Assembly (NCBI RefSeq): GCF_014337925.2
Contig: NZ_CP143425.1
Coordinates: forward strand, 1-64,000
Length of the DNA stretch: 64,000 nucleotides
Direction: 5' to 3'
DNA from: Roseobacter fucihabitans
Lineage (GTDB): Bacteria; Pseudomonadota; Alphaproteobacteria; Rhodobacterales; Rhodobacteraceae
Position 1 is the first letter of the stretch. Every line of letters starts with the position of its first letter. The notes under the pieces are model-generated. The model had not been told where the DNA came from and did no database searches. It saw only the letters and a program-made list of their open reading frames with translations. The translations under genes and the position numbers were made by a program. Shown here in pieces: positions 49,456 to 58,414 of the stretch.

Positions 49456-50112
49456 ATGCTTGACCCTGCTGATCCGTTTGAAGTTGTCATCCTCGCGCTT
49501 GCAAGCGTCGTTGTAACCCTCGCCATGCCCGGTCCGAGCCTTGCTGCAGTTGCATCTGCTGCGCTGAACAGAGGCCGCCTTGCGGCCCTGCACGTAGCAG
49601 CGGGCATTTCAGCAGGTGTGTTCATGTGGACGATATTGGTCGCCTGCGGTTTTGGTGTGCTTTTGCAGACTGCCCCAGTGTTGCTGGGCACCATGAAAGT
49701 GCTCGGGGGGAGCTACTTCTTATGGCTGACGCTTAAGAGTCTTCGGGCTGTACTACGTCAAGAACAGGTGGCGTTTGATCATTTCCATCACGGTGCGAAG
49801 GCATGGGTTTGCTTTCGGCATGGCGCGTTGGTTGTCCTGACCAACCCCGCCGCCGCGCTGATGTGGGCAGCTATAGCAACGTTTTTGTTTGGATCCGGTC
49901 TGACCGCCTGGCAGGTGGCAGGGTTAAGCCCGGTTTTCTCGATCGCGGCTTTCATGGTCTATGGTTTCTATGGCATCTTGTTTTCAATGCGAGCCGCTGT
50001 TGCTGCCAATCAAAGGATTTGGTGCGTTACCGAGGTGGTGTTTGCTGGCGTATTCGGGGTGATTGGCGTTTCACTGATATTGAGCGGCATAAGTGACATG
50101 AAAGGACTATGA
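49456..50112 (+). CDS. LysE-family exporter
   Basis: A 218-residue protein with about six membrane segments. The typical start is VVTLAMPGPSLAAVASAALN, followed by GISAGVFMWTILVACGFGVL, GTMKVLGGSYFLWLTLKSLR and VVLTNPAAALMWAAIATFLF. This family exports amino acids such as lysine, homoserine or threonine. I start it at ATG 49456, just before the family begins; the frame extends to 49294 with no similarity. It overlaps the GNAT gene by 4 bp. Confidence 0.88.
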   Translation: MLDPADPFEVVILALASVVVTLAMPGPSLAAVASAALNRGRLAALHVAAGISAGVFMWTILVACGFGVLLQTAPVLLGTMKVLGGSYFLWLTLKSLRAVLRQEQVAFDHFHHGAKAWVCFRHGALVVLTNPAAALMWAAIATFLFGSGLTAWQVAGLSPVFSIAAFMVYGFYGILFSMRAAVAANQRIWCVTEVVFAGVFGVIGVSLILSGISDMKGL

Positions 50113-50588
50113 TGTCGAAAGCCACCCCTAAAACTGTCGACGTTGCTCGACCTGTTTCCGCTGATAAAGGTGCGTGGATGGACCTTTGGGCGCAATACAA
50201 CGCCTTTTATGGCCGGAAGGGTGATACCGCGCTGCCGCAGGACGTGATCGATGCGACCTGGAAACGCATTCTGGACCCTGAAAGTTCGATAGACGGGTTG
50301 GTTGCGTCGGTGGGCGGGAAACTGGTGGGCCTTGCCCATGTCGCCTTTCATGACAACCTGATTCAGTTGCAAAAGACGTGCTACATGCAGGACCTCTTTA
50401 CTGTGCCGGATGCCCGCGGCTTGGGCGTTGCGCGCGCTTTGATCGATGGCGTTGCACAATTATGCCGATTCAGGCGGGTCGGTGATGTATACTGGCATAC
50501 GCAGGCAGAAAACACCGTGGCGCGGCGCCTCTATGATCAAGTCGGCAGGGATACCAATTTCGTCGTCTATAGAATGAATGTTGACTAA
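50109..50588 (+). CDS. GNAT acetyltransferase
   Basis: A 159-residue GNAT protein. The acetyl-CoA site is LFTVPDARGLGVARALIDGV, the preceding strand is MQDLFTV, and the end WHTQAENTVARRLYDQVGRD is the typical final helix. It probably acetylates a small amine or amino acid. It overlaps the LysE exporter gene by 4 bp, suggesting that the two together detoxify or remove one compound. Confidence 0.87.
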   Translation: MMSKATPKTVDVARPVSADKGAWMDLWAQYNAFYGRKGDTALPQDVIDATWKRILDPESSIDGLVASVGGKLVGLAHVAFHDNLIQLQKTCYMQDLFTVPDARGLGVARALIDGVAQLCRFRRVGDVYWHTQAENTVARRLYDQVGRDTNFVVYRMNVD

Positions 50589-50626
50589 GCGCTTTATGAA
50601 CCAATGGTTGGCATGATGTGGGGTCA

Positions 50627-51505
50627 TCATGCTTCTCCAAACGCCTCGCCAACCCAGTTCTGCACGGCAGTCAGCGCGACGTTTGGCGTTTCTTTTGGGC
50701 GCACAAACCAGTACCCATAGCTTGCCTTCAAAGTCACGTCGAAAGGCATGATCAGGCGGCTATTGGCAATTTCATCTGCAACAAGCAAGGACCGCCCCAG
50801 GGCCACACCCTGGTGGTTTAGAACCGCCTGTAGAATTGCGGTGTCATCTCCCAATCGCGGTCCCGCCTGAGGCGGGATGGCGCAATCGGCCTCTCGAAAC
50901 CATGCCTCCCAGTTTTCCGGCAGATCCCCATGAAGCAAAGTCGCGCGCGACAAATCATCTGGATGGCTTATGCCGTGTTTATGAGCATATTCTGCTGTAC
51001 AGACTGGGCTGATTGTCTCATCCGCTAGTTTGACCGCATCGAGGTTCGACGGAGGCGCAGGGCAGTAACGAATTGCAGCGTCAACACCTTCGACCGCGAA
51101 ATCGACCAAATGCCGAGATGCGGTGATGCGCAAGTCAATTTCTGGATGGGCTGTCATGAACCGTTCAAGACGTGGAGCGAGCCAGCGTGCGGCAACCGAT
51201 GGTAACATAGACAAGGTTACCACATGATCTGAATGAGCAGCTTCGCTAACTGCTGTCCAGGTGGCTGAGAAGGCTTCAGCAAGCTGGTTTGCCAGCCGCT
51301 GTCCTGCAGGCGTCACCCTGAGCCTTGCGCCGTTTCGAACAAAGAGCGAAACACCCAAGATCGCTTCCAGGTCGGCGACCTGTCGTGACACGCCGCTTTG
51401 CGTAATTCCCAATTCCGCACCTGCTGCGGTGAAGCCGCCACATCGGGCGGCAGATTCAAAAACCTGCAAAGAACGCAGTGAAGGCCGTGCATGACTTATA
51501 CGCAT
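50627..51505 (-). CDS. LysR-family regulator, GcvA-like
   Basis: A 292-residue regulator. The N-terminal winged helix (LRSLQVFESAARCGGFTAAG, then LGITQSGVSRQVADLEAILG) and the effector domain (TLSMLPSVAARWLAPRLERF, DIDL-type RITASRHLVDFAVEGVDAAI) follow the GcvA/AmpR branch. It is divergent from the GntP-like transporter gene, with 84 bp between start codons, so it probably controls that operon. Confidence 0.9.
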   Translation of the reverse strand: MRISHARPSLRSLQVFESAARCGGFTAAGAELGITQSGVSRQVADLEAILGVSLFVRNGARLRVTPAGQRLANQLAEAFSATWTAVSEAAHSDHVVTLSMLPSVAARWLAPRLERFMTAHPEIDLRITASRHLVDFAVEGVDAAIRYCPAPPSNLDAVKLADETISPVCTAEYAHKHGISHPDDLSRATLLHGDLPENWEAWFREADCAIPPQAGPRLGDDTAILQAVLNHQGVALGRSLLVADEIANSRLIMPFDVTLKASYGYWFVRPKETPNVALTAVQNWVGEAFGEA

Positions 51506-51589
51506 GATAGGGTCGGATTCTTCTCATTTTGTCATAGACTTTCGATCTACTACCATGACTGCGGATACTTTTGAAAGGTTCGCTGACCA

Positions 51590-52801
51590 ATGACTGATGC
51601 TGCAACTACACACGCCGAAACCTCCAGTCGTTCTCATTGGGTCCCCGACCTCCCACTCGTTGTTTGGATGGTCGTACTGACGTTGATACTCGGATTGGGC
51701 AGCGGCATGGCGTCGGCCGACTTGGTCGCCGCCTACAATGTGGGTTTTGGACGCGCATTGGGTGAGTTTGCACTGATCCTTTTGCCGTCATTTACGCTGG
51801 CTGCCGCATTGTCCCGGCAGAACGTCGCCTCCGAAGCCGCGGGACGCGCAACGGCATTTGCATCGCCCGTTGCAGGGGCAGGGATGATTTGTCCTGATAC
51901 AGCATATGCAGCACTTTCACCCGCGGCAGGGCGCTACAAGCTAGAACTAGCCTTTGGGGCATATGCAGGGTTCAAACTGCTCTACCCGGCGGGGCCGCTA
52001 ATTGTCGCCGCCGGATTGGGCGCGGCAGTGACAGAAGCGGTGCCGCCAATCACACTGCTCTTAGCTGGGGTGATGCTGACGGTGCCGGTATGGATGGCTG
52101 GTGTCATCTGGGCGCGATTTGCCTACAAACCGGCGGAAAGCGGCTTTGTGGCAGCGACTGAGCAAAAGAAGGCGGGGCTTTTCCTGACTTTCGCCCCATT
52201 TTCGGTGATGGCCGCATTGTTGCTTGTTGGAGGTGTGGTTGGGCAGACTGGCAACGGTATCATCGACTTTCTCCTGATGCCGAAAGGCGCGCTGCTATGC
52301 GCCGCGATCCTGGCGCTGTTGCAAACACCCGTAACTGCAAGGCGCGAATGTTTGGACAGCGCCGTGCGGCGCACTGGGTCTCTCTTGCTGGTGATCGGCG
52401 CAGCAAGCGCCTTTGGTGGGGTATTGACCATGTTGGTCCCTCTGGATCGCCTTGTGCCAAATGGAAGCGGGCTTGTAACCCTGCTGGCACTATTTGCTTT
52501 GACGGTGATCTTTAAGCTCGCTCAAGGATCGTCGATGGCCACTTTTGCAGCAGTCGCCCCTGTGGCCGCCCCTATCGTAGTCGCGAGCGGTGCGGAACCC
52601 GTTGCAGCTGTGTTTGCCATTTGCCTTGGTTCCTTCATCGCCATCCTGCCCAATGACAGCTACTATTGGCTGGTCCGGCGCGATGCCCTTGAACATGAAA
52701 CAAGCGAGGCGCGTGCAATCCGAATTCTGACCGGTGGAGCGGTTTTGCAAGCCTGCGTCGGTTTGGCCCTCCTGCTGGCTGTCGTGGCGCTTTGGGCATG
52801 A
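51590..52801 (+). CDS. GntP-family permease
   Basis: A 403-residue protein with about twelve membrane segments and the GntP/gluconate-type signatures: FKLAQGSSMATFAAVAPVAA and AICLGSFIAILPNDSYYWLV. Substrates are gluconate-like sugar acids or other hydroxy acids. It is the first gene of an operon with a GNAT and azlCD, controlled by the divergent LysR protein. The ATGA overlap with the next gene is 4 bp. Confidence 0.85.
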   Translation: MTDAATTHAETSSRSHWVPDLPLVVWMVVLTLILGLGSGMASADLVAAYNVGFGRALGEFALILLPSFTLAAALSRQNVASEAAGRATAFASPVAGAGMICPDTAYAALSPAAGRYKLELAFGAYAGFKLLYPAGPLIVAAGLGAAVTEAVPPITLLLAGVMLTVPVWMAGVIWARFAYKPAESGFVAATEQKKAGLFLTFAPFSVMAALLLVGGVVGQTGNGIIDFLLMPKGALLCAAILALLQTPVTARRECLDSAVRRTGSLLLVIGAASAFGGVLTMLVPLDRLVPNGSGLVTLLALFALTVIFKLAQGSSMATFAAVAPVAAPIVVASGAEPVAAVFAICLGSFIAILPNDSYYWLVRRDALEHETSEARAIRILTGGAVLQACVGLALLLAVVALWA

Positions 52802-53310
52802 CAGAGCTGCGCGGCGCAAACGAGGGTGATGCCCCTTCAATCACCCGGATAGACGCTGAAGGTCTAGCAACGGGTCATGCCACGTTTCGAGAGAAGCCCC
52901 ATGATTGGAGTAGTTTTGAAAAAGCCTACGAGACGGGACGCGGGATTTCTCTTTTGGCAATGGATGGTGGACATGTCGCGGGGTGGGCTGGGGTCAGCCC
53001 GACTTCCGCCCGCGATGTCTATAAAGGGGTAGGCGAGGTCTCAATTTATGTATCGAGAGAGAAGCAAGGGAAGGGTTTGGGCCGGGAATTGCTATTAGCA
53101 CTCGTTTCAAGAGCTGAGGAGCAGGGCTATTGGACGCTGGTCGCGCAAATATTTCCCGAAAACAAGGCAAGCCTGTCCTTACACGAGGCTTGTGGTTTTA
53201 AGCGCCTTGGGGTCCGGTCCAGGCTAGGGCGGATGACCTATGGACCACACGCCGGTCGTTGGCGTGATGTTGTCATGATGGAACGTCGCAGCGTTCTGAT
53301 TGGTAAATAG
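52798..53310 (+). CDS. GNAT acetyltransferase, phosphinothricin-acetyltransferase type
   Basis: A 170-residue GNAT. The pattern ATFREKPHDWSSFEKAYE, then GEVSIYVSREKQGKGLGREL and IFPENKASLSLHEACGFKRL fits the PAT/MddA branch that acetylates methionine analogues and phosphinothricin-like amino acids. The start ATG at 52798 overlaps the permease stop. AzlCD follows, so the unit may acetylate and export unusual amino acids. Confidence 0.87.
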   Translation: MTELRGANEGDAPSITRIDAEGLATGHATFREKPHDWSSFEKAYETGRGISLLAMDGGHVAGWAGVSPTSARDVYKGVGEVSIYVSREKQGKGLGRELLLALVSRAEEQGYWTLVAQIFPENKASLSLHEACGFKRLGVRSRLGRMTYGPHAGRWRDVVMMERRSVLIGK

Positions 53311-53321
53311 ACAGCTAATTT

Positions 53322-54044
53322 ATGGTAAGATCGAAGCTGCCAGACACACCCCACCCTGCCGACGGCGTCACGCTGACGTGGATAGGGGTTTTGTCTGGCG
53401 TCAAGCGACTCGCGCCTTTGTCCCTTTTTGTCATTCCATTTGGTATTGGCTTTGGAGTTGCCGCGATTGAACAAGGGCTGACCGGTCCACAGGCACTTGT
53501 AATGAGTGCGGCAGTTTTCTCAGGCGCTGCCCAGTTTGCATCGCTTGATTTCTGGCCGCATCCGTCAAATCTGTTCTCCATAGCTTTGGTGATTTTTGCC
53601 ATCAATGGTCGCCATGTGATCACTGGCGCTGCTCTCTCTCCCTGGCTGAACCACTTGCCCTTGTTTAAGAGATGTTTGGCACTTGGGTTGCTTAGCGACC
53701 CAAATTTCACCGACAGTCAACGGGCATTGCAATCGGGTGAAAGAGACGTCGGTATCCTCCTAGGTGGTGGATTGATCTTGTGGCTGAATTGGATCTTGGG
53801 AACGGGCATCGGCACCTATGCAGGCACCTACGCAGGGTCACTACAATCCTTTGGGTTCGACGTTGTGATGGTATGTTTCTTTGCAACGGTAATGACGCAA
53901 AGACTGAGACAGTGGTCCTCTATCCTACCGGCGGGCATCGCTGCATGTGTGAGTGTGTTGACTTTGGGTTGGCTACCGGCGGGATGGAACATCATCGCAG
54001 CGGCGCTCGTAGGCGGTGCGGTGGGGTTTGTTCGTGGGTTATGA
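53322..54044 (+). CDS. azlC: AzlC-family amino acid exporter subunit
   Basis: A 240-residue protein with the AzlC pattern: LSLFVIPFGIGFGVAAIEQG, VMSAAVFSGAAQFASLDFWP, ALVIFAINGRHVITGAALSP. AzlC with AzlD exports branched-chain or other hydrophobic amino acids. It starts 12 bp after the GNAT gene and overlaps azlD by 11 bp, as usual for this pair. Confidence 0.9.
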   Translation: MVRSKLPDTPHPADGVTLTWIGVLSGVKRLAPLSLFVIPFGIGFGVAAIEQGLTGPQALVMSAAVFSGAAQFASLDFWPHPSNLFSIALVIFAINGRHVITGAALSPWLNHLPLFKRCLALGLLSDPNFTDSQRALQSGERDVGILLGGGLILWLNWILGTGIGTYAGTYAGSLQSFGFDVVMVCFFATVMTQRLRQWSSILPAGIAACVSVLTLGWLPAGWNIIAAALVGGAVGFVRGL

Positions 54045-54339
54045 TCTGACACCGTGGATGGCCATATTGGTTGTCGCTTTCGTTACGTTCTTCAGTCGGA
54101 TAGCTGGGCCGGTATTGATGAGCCGGGTTGCAATTACTGACAGGATCGAACGGTTTCTAGACTCGATGGCAGTGTCCGTCGTTGCAGCTCTGGTCGCCTC
54201 CCTTATCGCCCAAGCCGGTTTACGGGAGGCGGCAGCGGTTGCGATATGTGCTGTTGTAATGTTGCGCAGCCAAAGCGCGATCTGGGCAATTATGGCTGGG
54301 ATTTGCATGGCGGCTGGCTGGTCATACTTCAACGTGTAA
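54034..54339 (+). CDS. azlD: AzlD-family exporter subunit
   Basis: A 101-residue, four-segment membrane protein: WMAILVVAFVTFFSRIAGPV, SVVAALVASLIAQAGLREAA and AICAVVMLRSQSAIWAIMAG. The start GTG 54034 lies inside the azlC end. It is the small partner of AzlC and ends the LysR-controlled operon. The 270 bp after it hold nothing I can support. Confidence 0.85.
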   Translation: MGYDLTPWMAILVVAFVTFFSRIAGPVLMSRVAITDRIERFLDSMAVSVVAALVASLIAQAGLREAAAVAICAVVMLRSQSAIWAIMAGICMAAGWSYFNV

Positions 54340-54610
54340 GAATGCCAGATTGTCACTCTTGAATGCAGGGATGAAATCATCATAGGGCGCGGTTGCTTCG
54401 AAAAAGTAACGTAAAGGGAGACAGTCTTGCATGACTCCATGGCATGCGGAGGTCAGGCTTTTCTCATTTTGTGTGAGACGTCCTGCGAATTAGCATAAGC
54501 CTTGCTGACTCGAAATTAGGACAAAAGAACGGAGCGCGACAGTGTCATGTCGGAATTCTAAGATGCTTCGACCAATCAACATAGACACGGCAATGCCGGG
54601 CAGGTTTGAG

Positions 54611-55078
54611 CTAAGGATCAAGTCTTTTCTCGAAAAACAGGCTTTCTGGAAGATCTTCATGCCCATCGAAGGCTGCGCGTCTCTCATAGCCTCGTCGCAG
54701 ATACAGTCGGTGGGCGGCCAGCAATTGAGTTCCACTTTCAAGCATGACTTTCTTACTGTGACTGCGTCGAGCAACGGCTTCAACCTCCTCAAGCAGGCCT
54801 TCTGCAATTCCGAAGCCGCGCATTTCCGGAAAGACAAAAAGTCGTTTCACCTCGGAGTAACCTTTTTGCTCAAACACGGCGCAGCATCCTGCAGGACTTT
54901 CATCGCAAAAAGCCAAAAGGATTTTGACGCCAATGGCTCGCAATGGCTCCATCGAAAACGCGGCTTTTTGGGTGTTGGGGTAGAGGGATTGCATGGCTTC
55001 GTACGCAGCGGAAAACAGCATCACCGACTGAGGCGATTGGGCGTCGGAATGTCGTATCTCCACATTTTTTTGCGCCAT
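54611..55078 (-). CDS. GNAT acetyltransferase
   Basis: A 155-residue GNAT. The acetyl-CoA loop is EVKRLFVFPEMRGFGIAEGL, the preceding substrate strand is PAGCCAVFEQKGYS, and the final helix is GTQLLAAHRLYLRRGYERRA. I take ATG 55078 as the start. Its substrate is unknown. It stands alone, pointing away from the MFS gene at 55210. Confidence 0.8.
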   Translation of the reverse strand: MAQKNVEIRHSDAQSPQSVMLFSAAYEAMQSLYPNTQKAAFSMEPLRAIGVKILLAFCDESPAGCCAVFEQKGYSEVKRLFVFPEMRGFGIAEGLLEEVEAVARRSHSKKVMLESGTQLLAAHRLYLRRGYERRAAFDGHEDLPESLFFEKRLDP

Positions 55079-55209
55079 GTCGGACCCCAAAGTCTTGTTG
55101 GTTGCGTGCCGTGGCCCTTCGGAAGGTTAAAGGGTTCAACTTACATTGTGCACGCGGGTTTCGATAAGGTAAATCCAATTACTTCAGAGATTTATCCAAG
55201 GCTTGGTCC

Positions 55210-56409
55210 TTGAAGAACAGCAACTTTCATTTCTTGTGTTGTGTGTTTGTGATGATGCTGAACGTAACGGTCATGTTCGGTTTTGGTCGGAACACTATGG
55301 TCACGATGTGGCCGGAGGTACTTGAGCGATTCTCCATCAGCTACGACGACATCGGCATGCTTACCGCGGTGCATCAAGGTGCCTACTTTCTAGCCTCACT
55401 CGTGGCAGGGCGGTTGGCGACCACAATGGCCCCCGAGCTGATTATTTCCTTATCGACCATTTTTGGCGGTGTAATCATTGTTTCGATCGGTTTCATCGAT
55501 CAAAGCGCATTTCTATTTGCATCATATGGGACTCTCGGGGCTTTGATCGCGCTGTCTTGGGTGCCCATGGTAAGATACGCAGCGACGAGATTTGATAAAC
55601 GTCAACGCGTCACAGCGCTCAGCACCGCAGCGTGTGGGACGGCCATAGGGTTTCTAGTGAACGGGTTTTTAGTACCCGTTGCTTTGGAAAGTTTTGGTAT
55701 TTTCTTTCTTTGGGTTTTGGTCGGGTCATTGACCGTCTTGGTTGGGAGTGTATCGCTCATCATACTTGTATCATTTCGCGCTGAAAGTGTTTTGAATGAG
55801 CGAAGAATAACGATAACTCGGCTTCCAGAAAATGCGGATTTGCCAGATTTCCCAACCAATCTATTCTGTGCGTTGATGTTTTTTTGTGGCGTTGGCTTGG
55901 TCTCTTTTCAAACCTACTTCGCCGCATACCTGAGTAAGGACTTGCTGTTCACTGATGCATCCGCAGCGAGAGCTTGGATTTTGCCCGGTGCGCTCGGATC
56001 AGCCAGCGGGCTCATGCTGGCTTTCGTTGCGAACCGTTATTCCATCAAGACAACAGTTCAGCTGTGTCTTTTTGTGCTTGGCAACGCAATGTTGGCTTTG
56101 GGTTTAGGATGGGGGTCGGGTTTTGCTGCGATCGCGGGCATCGCCTACGGGGTTTTTTATTTTGGGTTGTTCGGCCTACTTCCAGCGTACCTGACAGTGG
56201 TCGTTTCTGATCAAGCAGCAAGCCGCATCTTTGGGCGTTCAAATTTGTTTCTCGGTATCGGGTCTGTTTGTGGCGGCGTATTGGGCGGCAAAATCGCGCA
56301 TATCTTTGACAGCTTCGAGCCGTTCTGGTTCATCACAGCAGGATCTGTCGCAGTGGCATTTTGTATTTTTGCGCAGCTGCCATCAGACAAAGTTCATTCT
56401 GGTACATGA
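55210..56409 (+). CDS. MFS transporter
   Basis: A 399-residue, twelve-segment major facilitator. Motif A is weak but recognisable in the loop after segment 2 (YFLASLVAGRLATTMAPELI), and the second half begins near FPTNLFCALMFFCGVGLVSF. The later segments LFVLGNAMLALGLGWGSGFA and FGRSNLFLGIGSVCGGVLGG are typical. The substrate is unknown. The start is unsure: TTG 55210 has no good ribosome site and ATG 55252 is an alternative. It is divergent from the GNAT gene. Confidence 0.82.
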   Translation: MKNSNFHFLCCVFVMMLNVTVMFGFGRNTMVTMWPEVLERFSISYDDIGMLTAVHQGAYFLASLVAGRLATTMAPELIISLSTIFGGVIIVSIGFIDQSAFLFASYGTLGALIALSWVPMVRYAATRFDKRQRVTALSTAACGTAIGFLVNGFLVPVALESFGIFFLWVLVGSLTVLVGSVSLIILVSFRAESVLNERRITITRLPENADLPDFPTNLFCALMFFCGVGLVSFQTYFAAYLSKDLLFTDASAARAWILPGALGSASGLMLAFVANRYSIKTTVQLCLFVLGNAMLALGLGWGSGFAAIAGIAYGVFYFGLFGLLPAYLTVVVSDQAASRIFGRSNLFLGIGSVCGGVLGGKIAHIFDSFEPFWFITAGSVAVAFCIFAQLPSDKVHSGT

Positions 56410-56689
56410 AGCAAAATCCGCCCCGGTGAACACCGGCTAAGTGCTTCTTGCGTGTTTTTCGGCAGCCCCTGTTCAGCAGGATGTCTCGTGTCGGGCGCAG
56501 CCATGAGTGCGGCAGGTACGCCTTGCACGGCATTGTCAAACCGCATGCCAAGAAAACTTGGAGTCCAATTTCCGCAAACTATAACGACCCTAAATTGAAA
56601 GCCAAACAGCGTGTTCTTGCATCCATGAAAGTGCGACCTCTTGCCGTCCGGCATTTATTCGTAGAGGGCCAAGAGAGCCATGTTTGTTG

Positions 56690-57105
56690 TGACAAGTCGC
56701 AGAGACAAGGTGACAACCGACAACGATCACAAGTTCAATATCGCGCCAAACCTGTTGGAACGGGACTTCACCGCTGATCGGCCCAATCAAACATAGGCGG
56801 GCAATATCAGCTATGTCTGGAACCGCGAAGGTTGGCTGTATCTCGCTGTGATCCTGGACCTGCATCCACGGCGGATCATCGGCTGGGCTGCCAGCAATCG
56901 AATAAAACGGGACTTGGCGATCCGGGCGTTGAACATAGCAATTGCGTTTCGATCGCCCCGAAGAGCAGCATTCACCATACGGATTGGGGTCGCAATACTG
57001 CTCTCACGATTATCAGAACATCTTACCCCTGAACGGCTTCAAGGTGTTGATTAGGGGAAAGGGCAGATGTTGCGACTGTGAGTACGGTATTGCGGCTTGA
57101 TGGCC
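56690..57105 (+). pseudogene. IS3-family transposase (OrfB) remnant
   Basis: Frame 1 reads TTDNDHKFNIAPNLLERDFT, ADRPNQT-stop-AGNISYVW, then REGWLYLAVILDLHPRRIIG and KRDLAIRALNIAIAFRSP: the catalytic half of an IS3-group OrfB. The expected Trp is a stop at about 56793. After about 56960 the similarity moves to other frames (SSIHHTDWGRN; HDYQNILPLNGFKVLIRGKG), so there are also frameshifts. Both ends are eroded. The rest of 56410-57264 shows no intact gene. Confidence 0.8.
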
Positions 57106-57264
57106 TGACCCATGCTACGATTGATTGCGTGTCATTGCTTTGACGGCACTCAGCACTGGGCTGGAAAAGCCCGTCGCTTTCGAACGGCAGGTGGCTTAAA
57201 CGAGCATTTGGGGCGGTACGAAAGCATGACTGGTCCAATTCTTTGATCTGAAAGCGAGATCACA

Positions 57265-58302
57265 TCATGGTCCGCGATCAACCTGAGTTATTGAGATCAC
57301 GCTGGAAGCGCCTTTCGCTTTGCTCTGCCATTTGCTTGGTGCCACCCCGGTCTCCCGTAGAAACTCCCGATTGAAATTGGATTTTGTGTTGAAGCCGCTT
57401 TCGAGCATCGCGTTAGTTACACTTGTTCCATTTTCGATCAGTTTGCAGGCATGGCGAATGCGCCATGAGTTGACGTAGCGCGACACGTTCGCACCTGTGG
57501 CGCGATTGACAGCTATCGATACCCTCTTTTCTGGCAAGTGCAAACGGCGGGCAAGGCGCGCCAATGTCAGATTGGGATCGAGATGCATCGGTTCTCGCGT
57601 GAGGAAAGCTTCTAGGGTCGCGACAATCTCCACATCTTTCTGGCTGGTTTGTGGCGGAAGGGATGACTCGGTCTGGACCTCATTGTCTGCTGAACCAGAC
57701 GCGGAAGGGCTACCACTGAGAAGTCCCACAAAAAGCAACACCAGAGATGACGAAACCGCTATCATCCAACCGACCCAGTCGTCGTTGCCGGTTACAAACG
57801 CCAAGGCAATCAAGACGTCGCTGGCGGCTGATGCAATTAATGCCCAACCAAGAACCTGCCAGATCGCCGTAGGAACACGCCCGGCATCCAATCGCGCCAG
57901 CGGCATATCGGATGCACCGCGCAGTTGGATCAGGATTGCGCCACCATATCCCGCAAAGACCAGCGGTACGACAAAGTCGGTCGTCTCGGGTGCGAAGACG
58001 CGACAAAACAGAGCGAATGCCGGTGCGGTGCCATGGGCAGACATCACGCGCAGGGAGATGCGGCTGACAAGCGCGTCTCGAAACGTCACCCATGCCAAAG
58101 GCGGAACGATCGTTGCACTGACAGGCAACACAGGCCGCAGCCCTTCAACGCTATAGCCCACAACAAGGGTGACAAGGCCGGATTGCAAGGTACAGGCCGT
58201 AAGAAAAGCAACGAGGAACGGCCTGCCCCCGGATAGAAATGTGCGCAAGGCAAGATAGCCAAGAACAAGAGCGACGAACGCGGGAATCGGCAGCATAGGC
58301 AT
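57265..58302 (-). CDS. Membrane-anchored AraC-family regulator
   Basis: A 345-residue protein. The N-terminal half has about seven membrane segments (FVALVLGYLALRTFLSGGRP, FLVAFLTACTLQSGLVTLVV, WMIAVSSSLVLLFVGLLSGS); the C-terminal half is an AraC DNA-binding domain (LARLARRLHLPEKRVSIAVN, VTNAMLESGFNTKSNFNREF). It should sense a signal in the membrane. I start it at ATG 58302; the frame continues upstream without likely coding. It is divergent from the hydrolase gene at 58415, its probable target. Confidence 0.82.
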   Translation of the reverse strand: MPMLPIPAFVALVLGYLALRTFLSGGRPFLVAFLTACTLQSGLVTLVVGYSVEGLRPVLPVSATIVPPLAWVTFRDALVSRISLRVMSAHGTAPAFALFCRVFAPETTDFVVPLVFAGYGGAILIQLRGASDMPLARLDAGRVPTAIWQVLGWALIASAASDVLIALAFVTGNDDWVGWMIAVSSSLVLLFVGLLSGSPSASGSADNEVQTESSLPPQTSQKDVEIVATLEAFLTREPMHLDPNLTLARLARRLHLPEKRVSIAVNRATGANVSRYVNSWRIRHACKLIENGTSVTNAMLESGFNTKSNFNREFLRETGVAPSKWQSKAKGASSVISITQVDRGP

Positions 58303-58414
58303 ATTGCGACAATGGTCCAAAAACCGGATTGTAACGACCTGAATCCCGAAAACAGGACGCAAGCGTGCGCTCTTTCTCGCATTTGTTTGAGGACGTTCAA
58401 AAACGGAGGTTCCC

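Noticed and set aside
56448-56777. A 109-codon frame before the IS3 remnant
   Set aside because: The similarity to transposase begins later and in another frame; the peptide has no recognisable motif.
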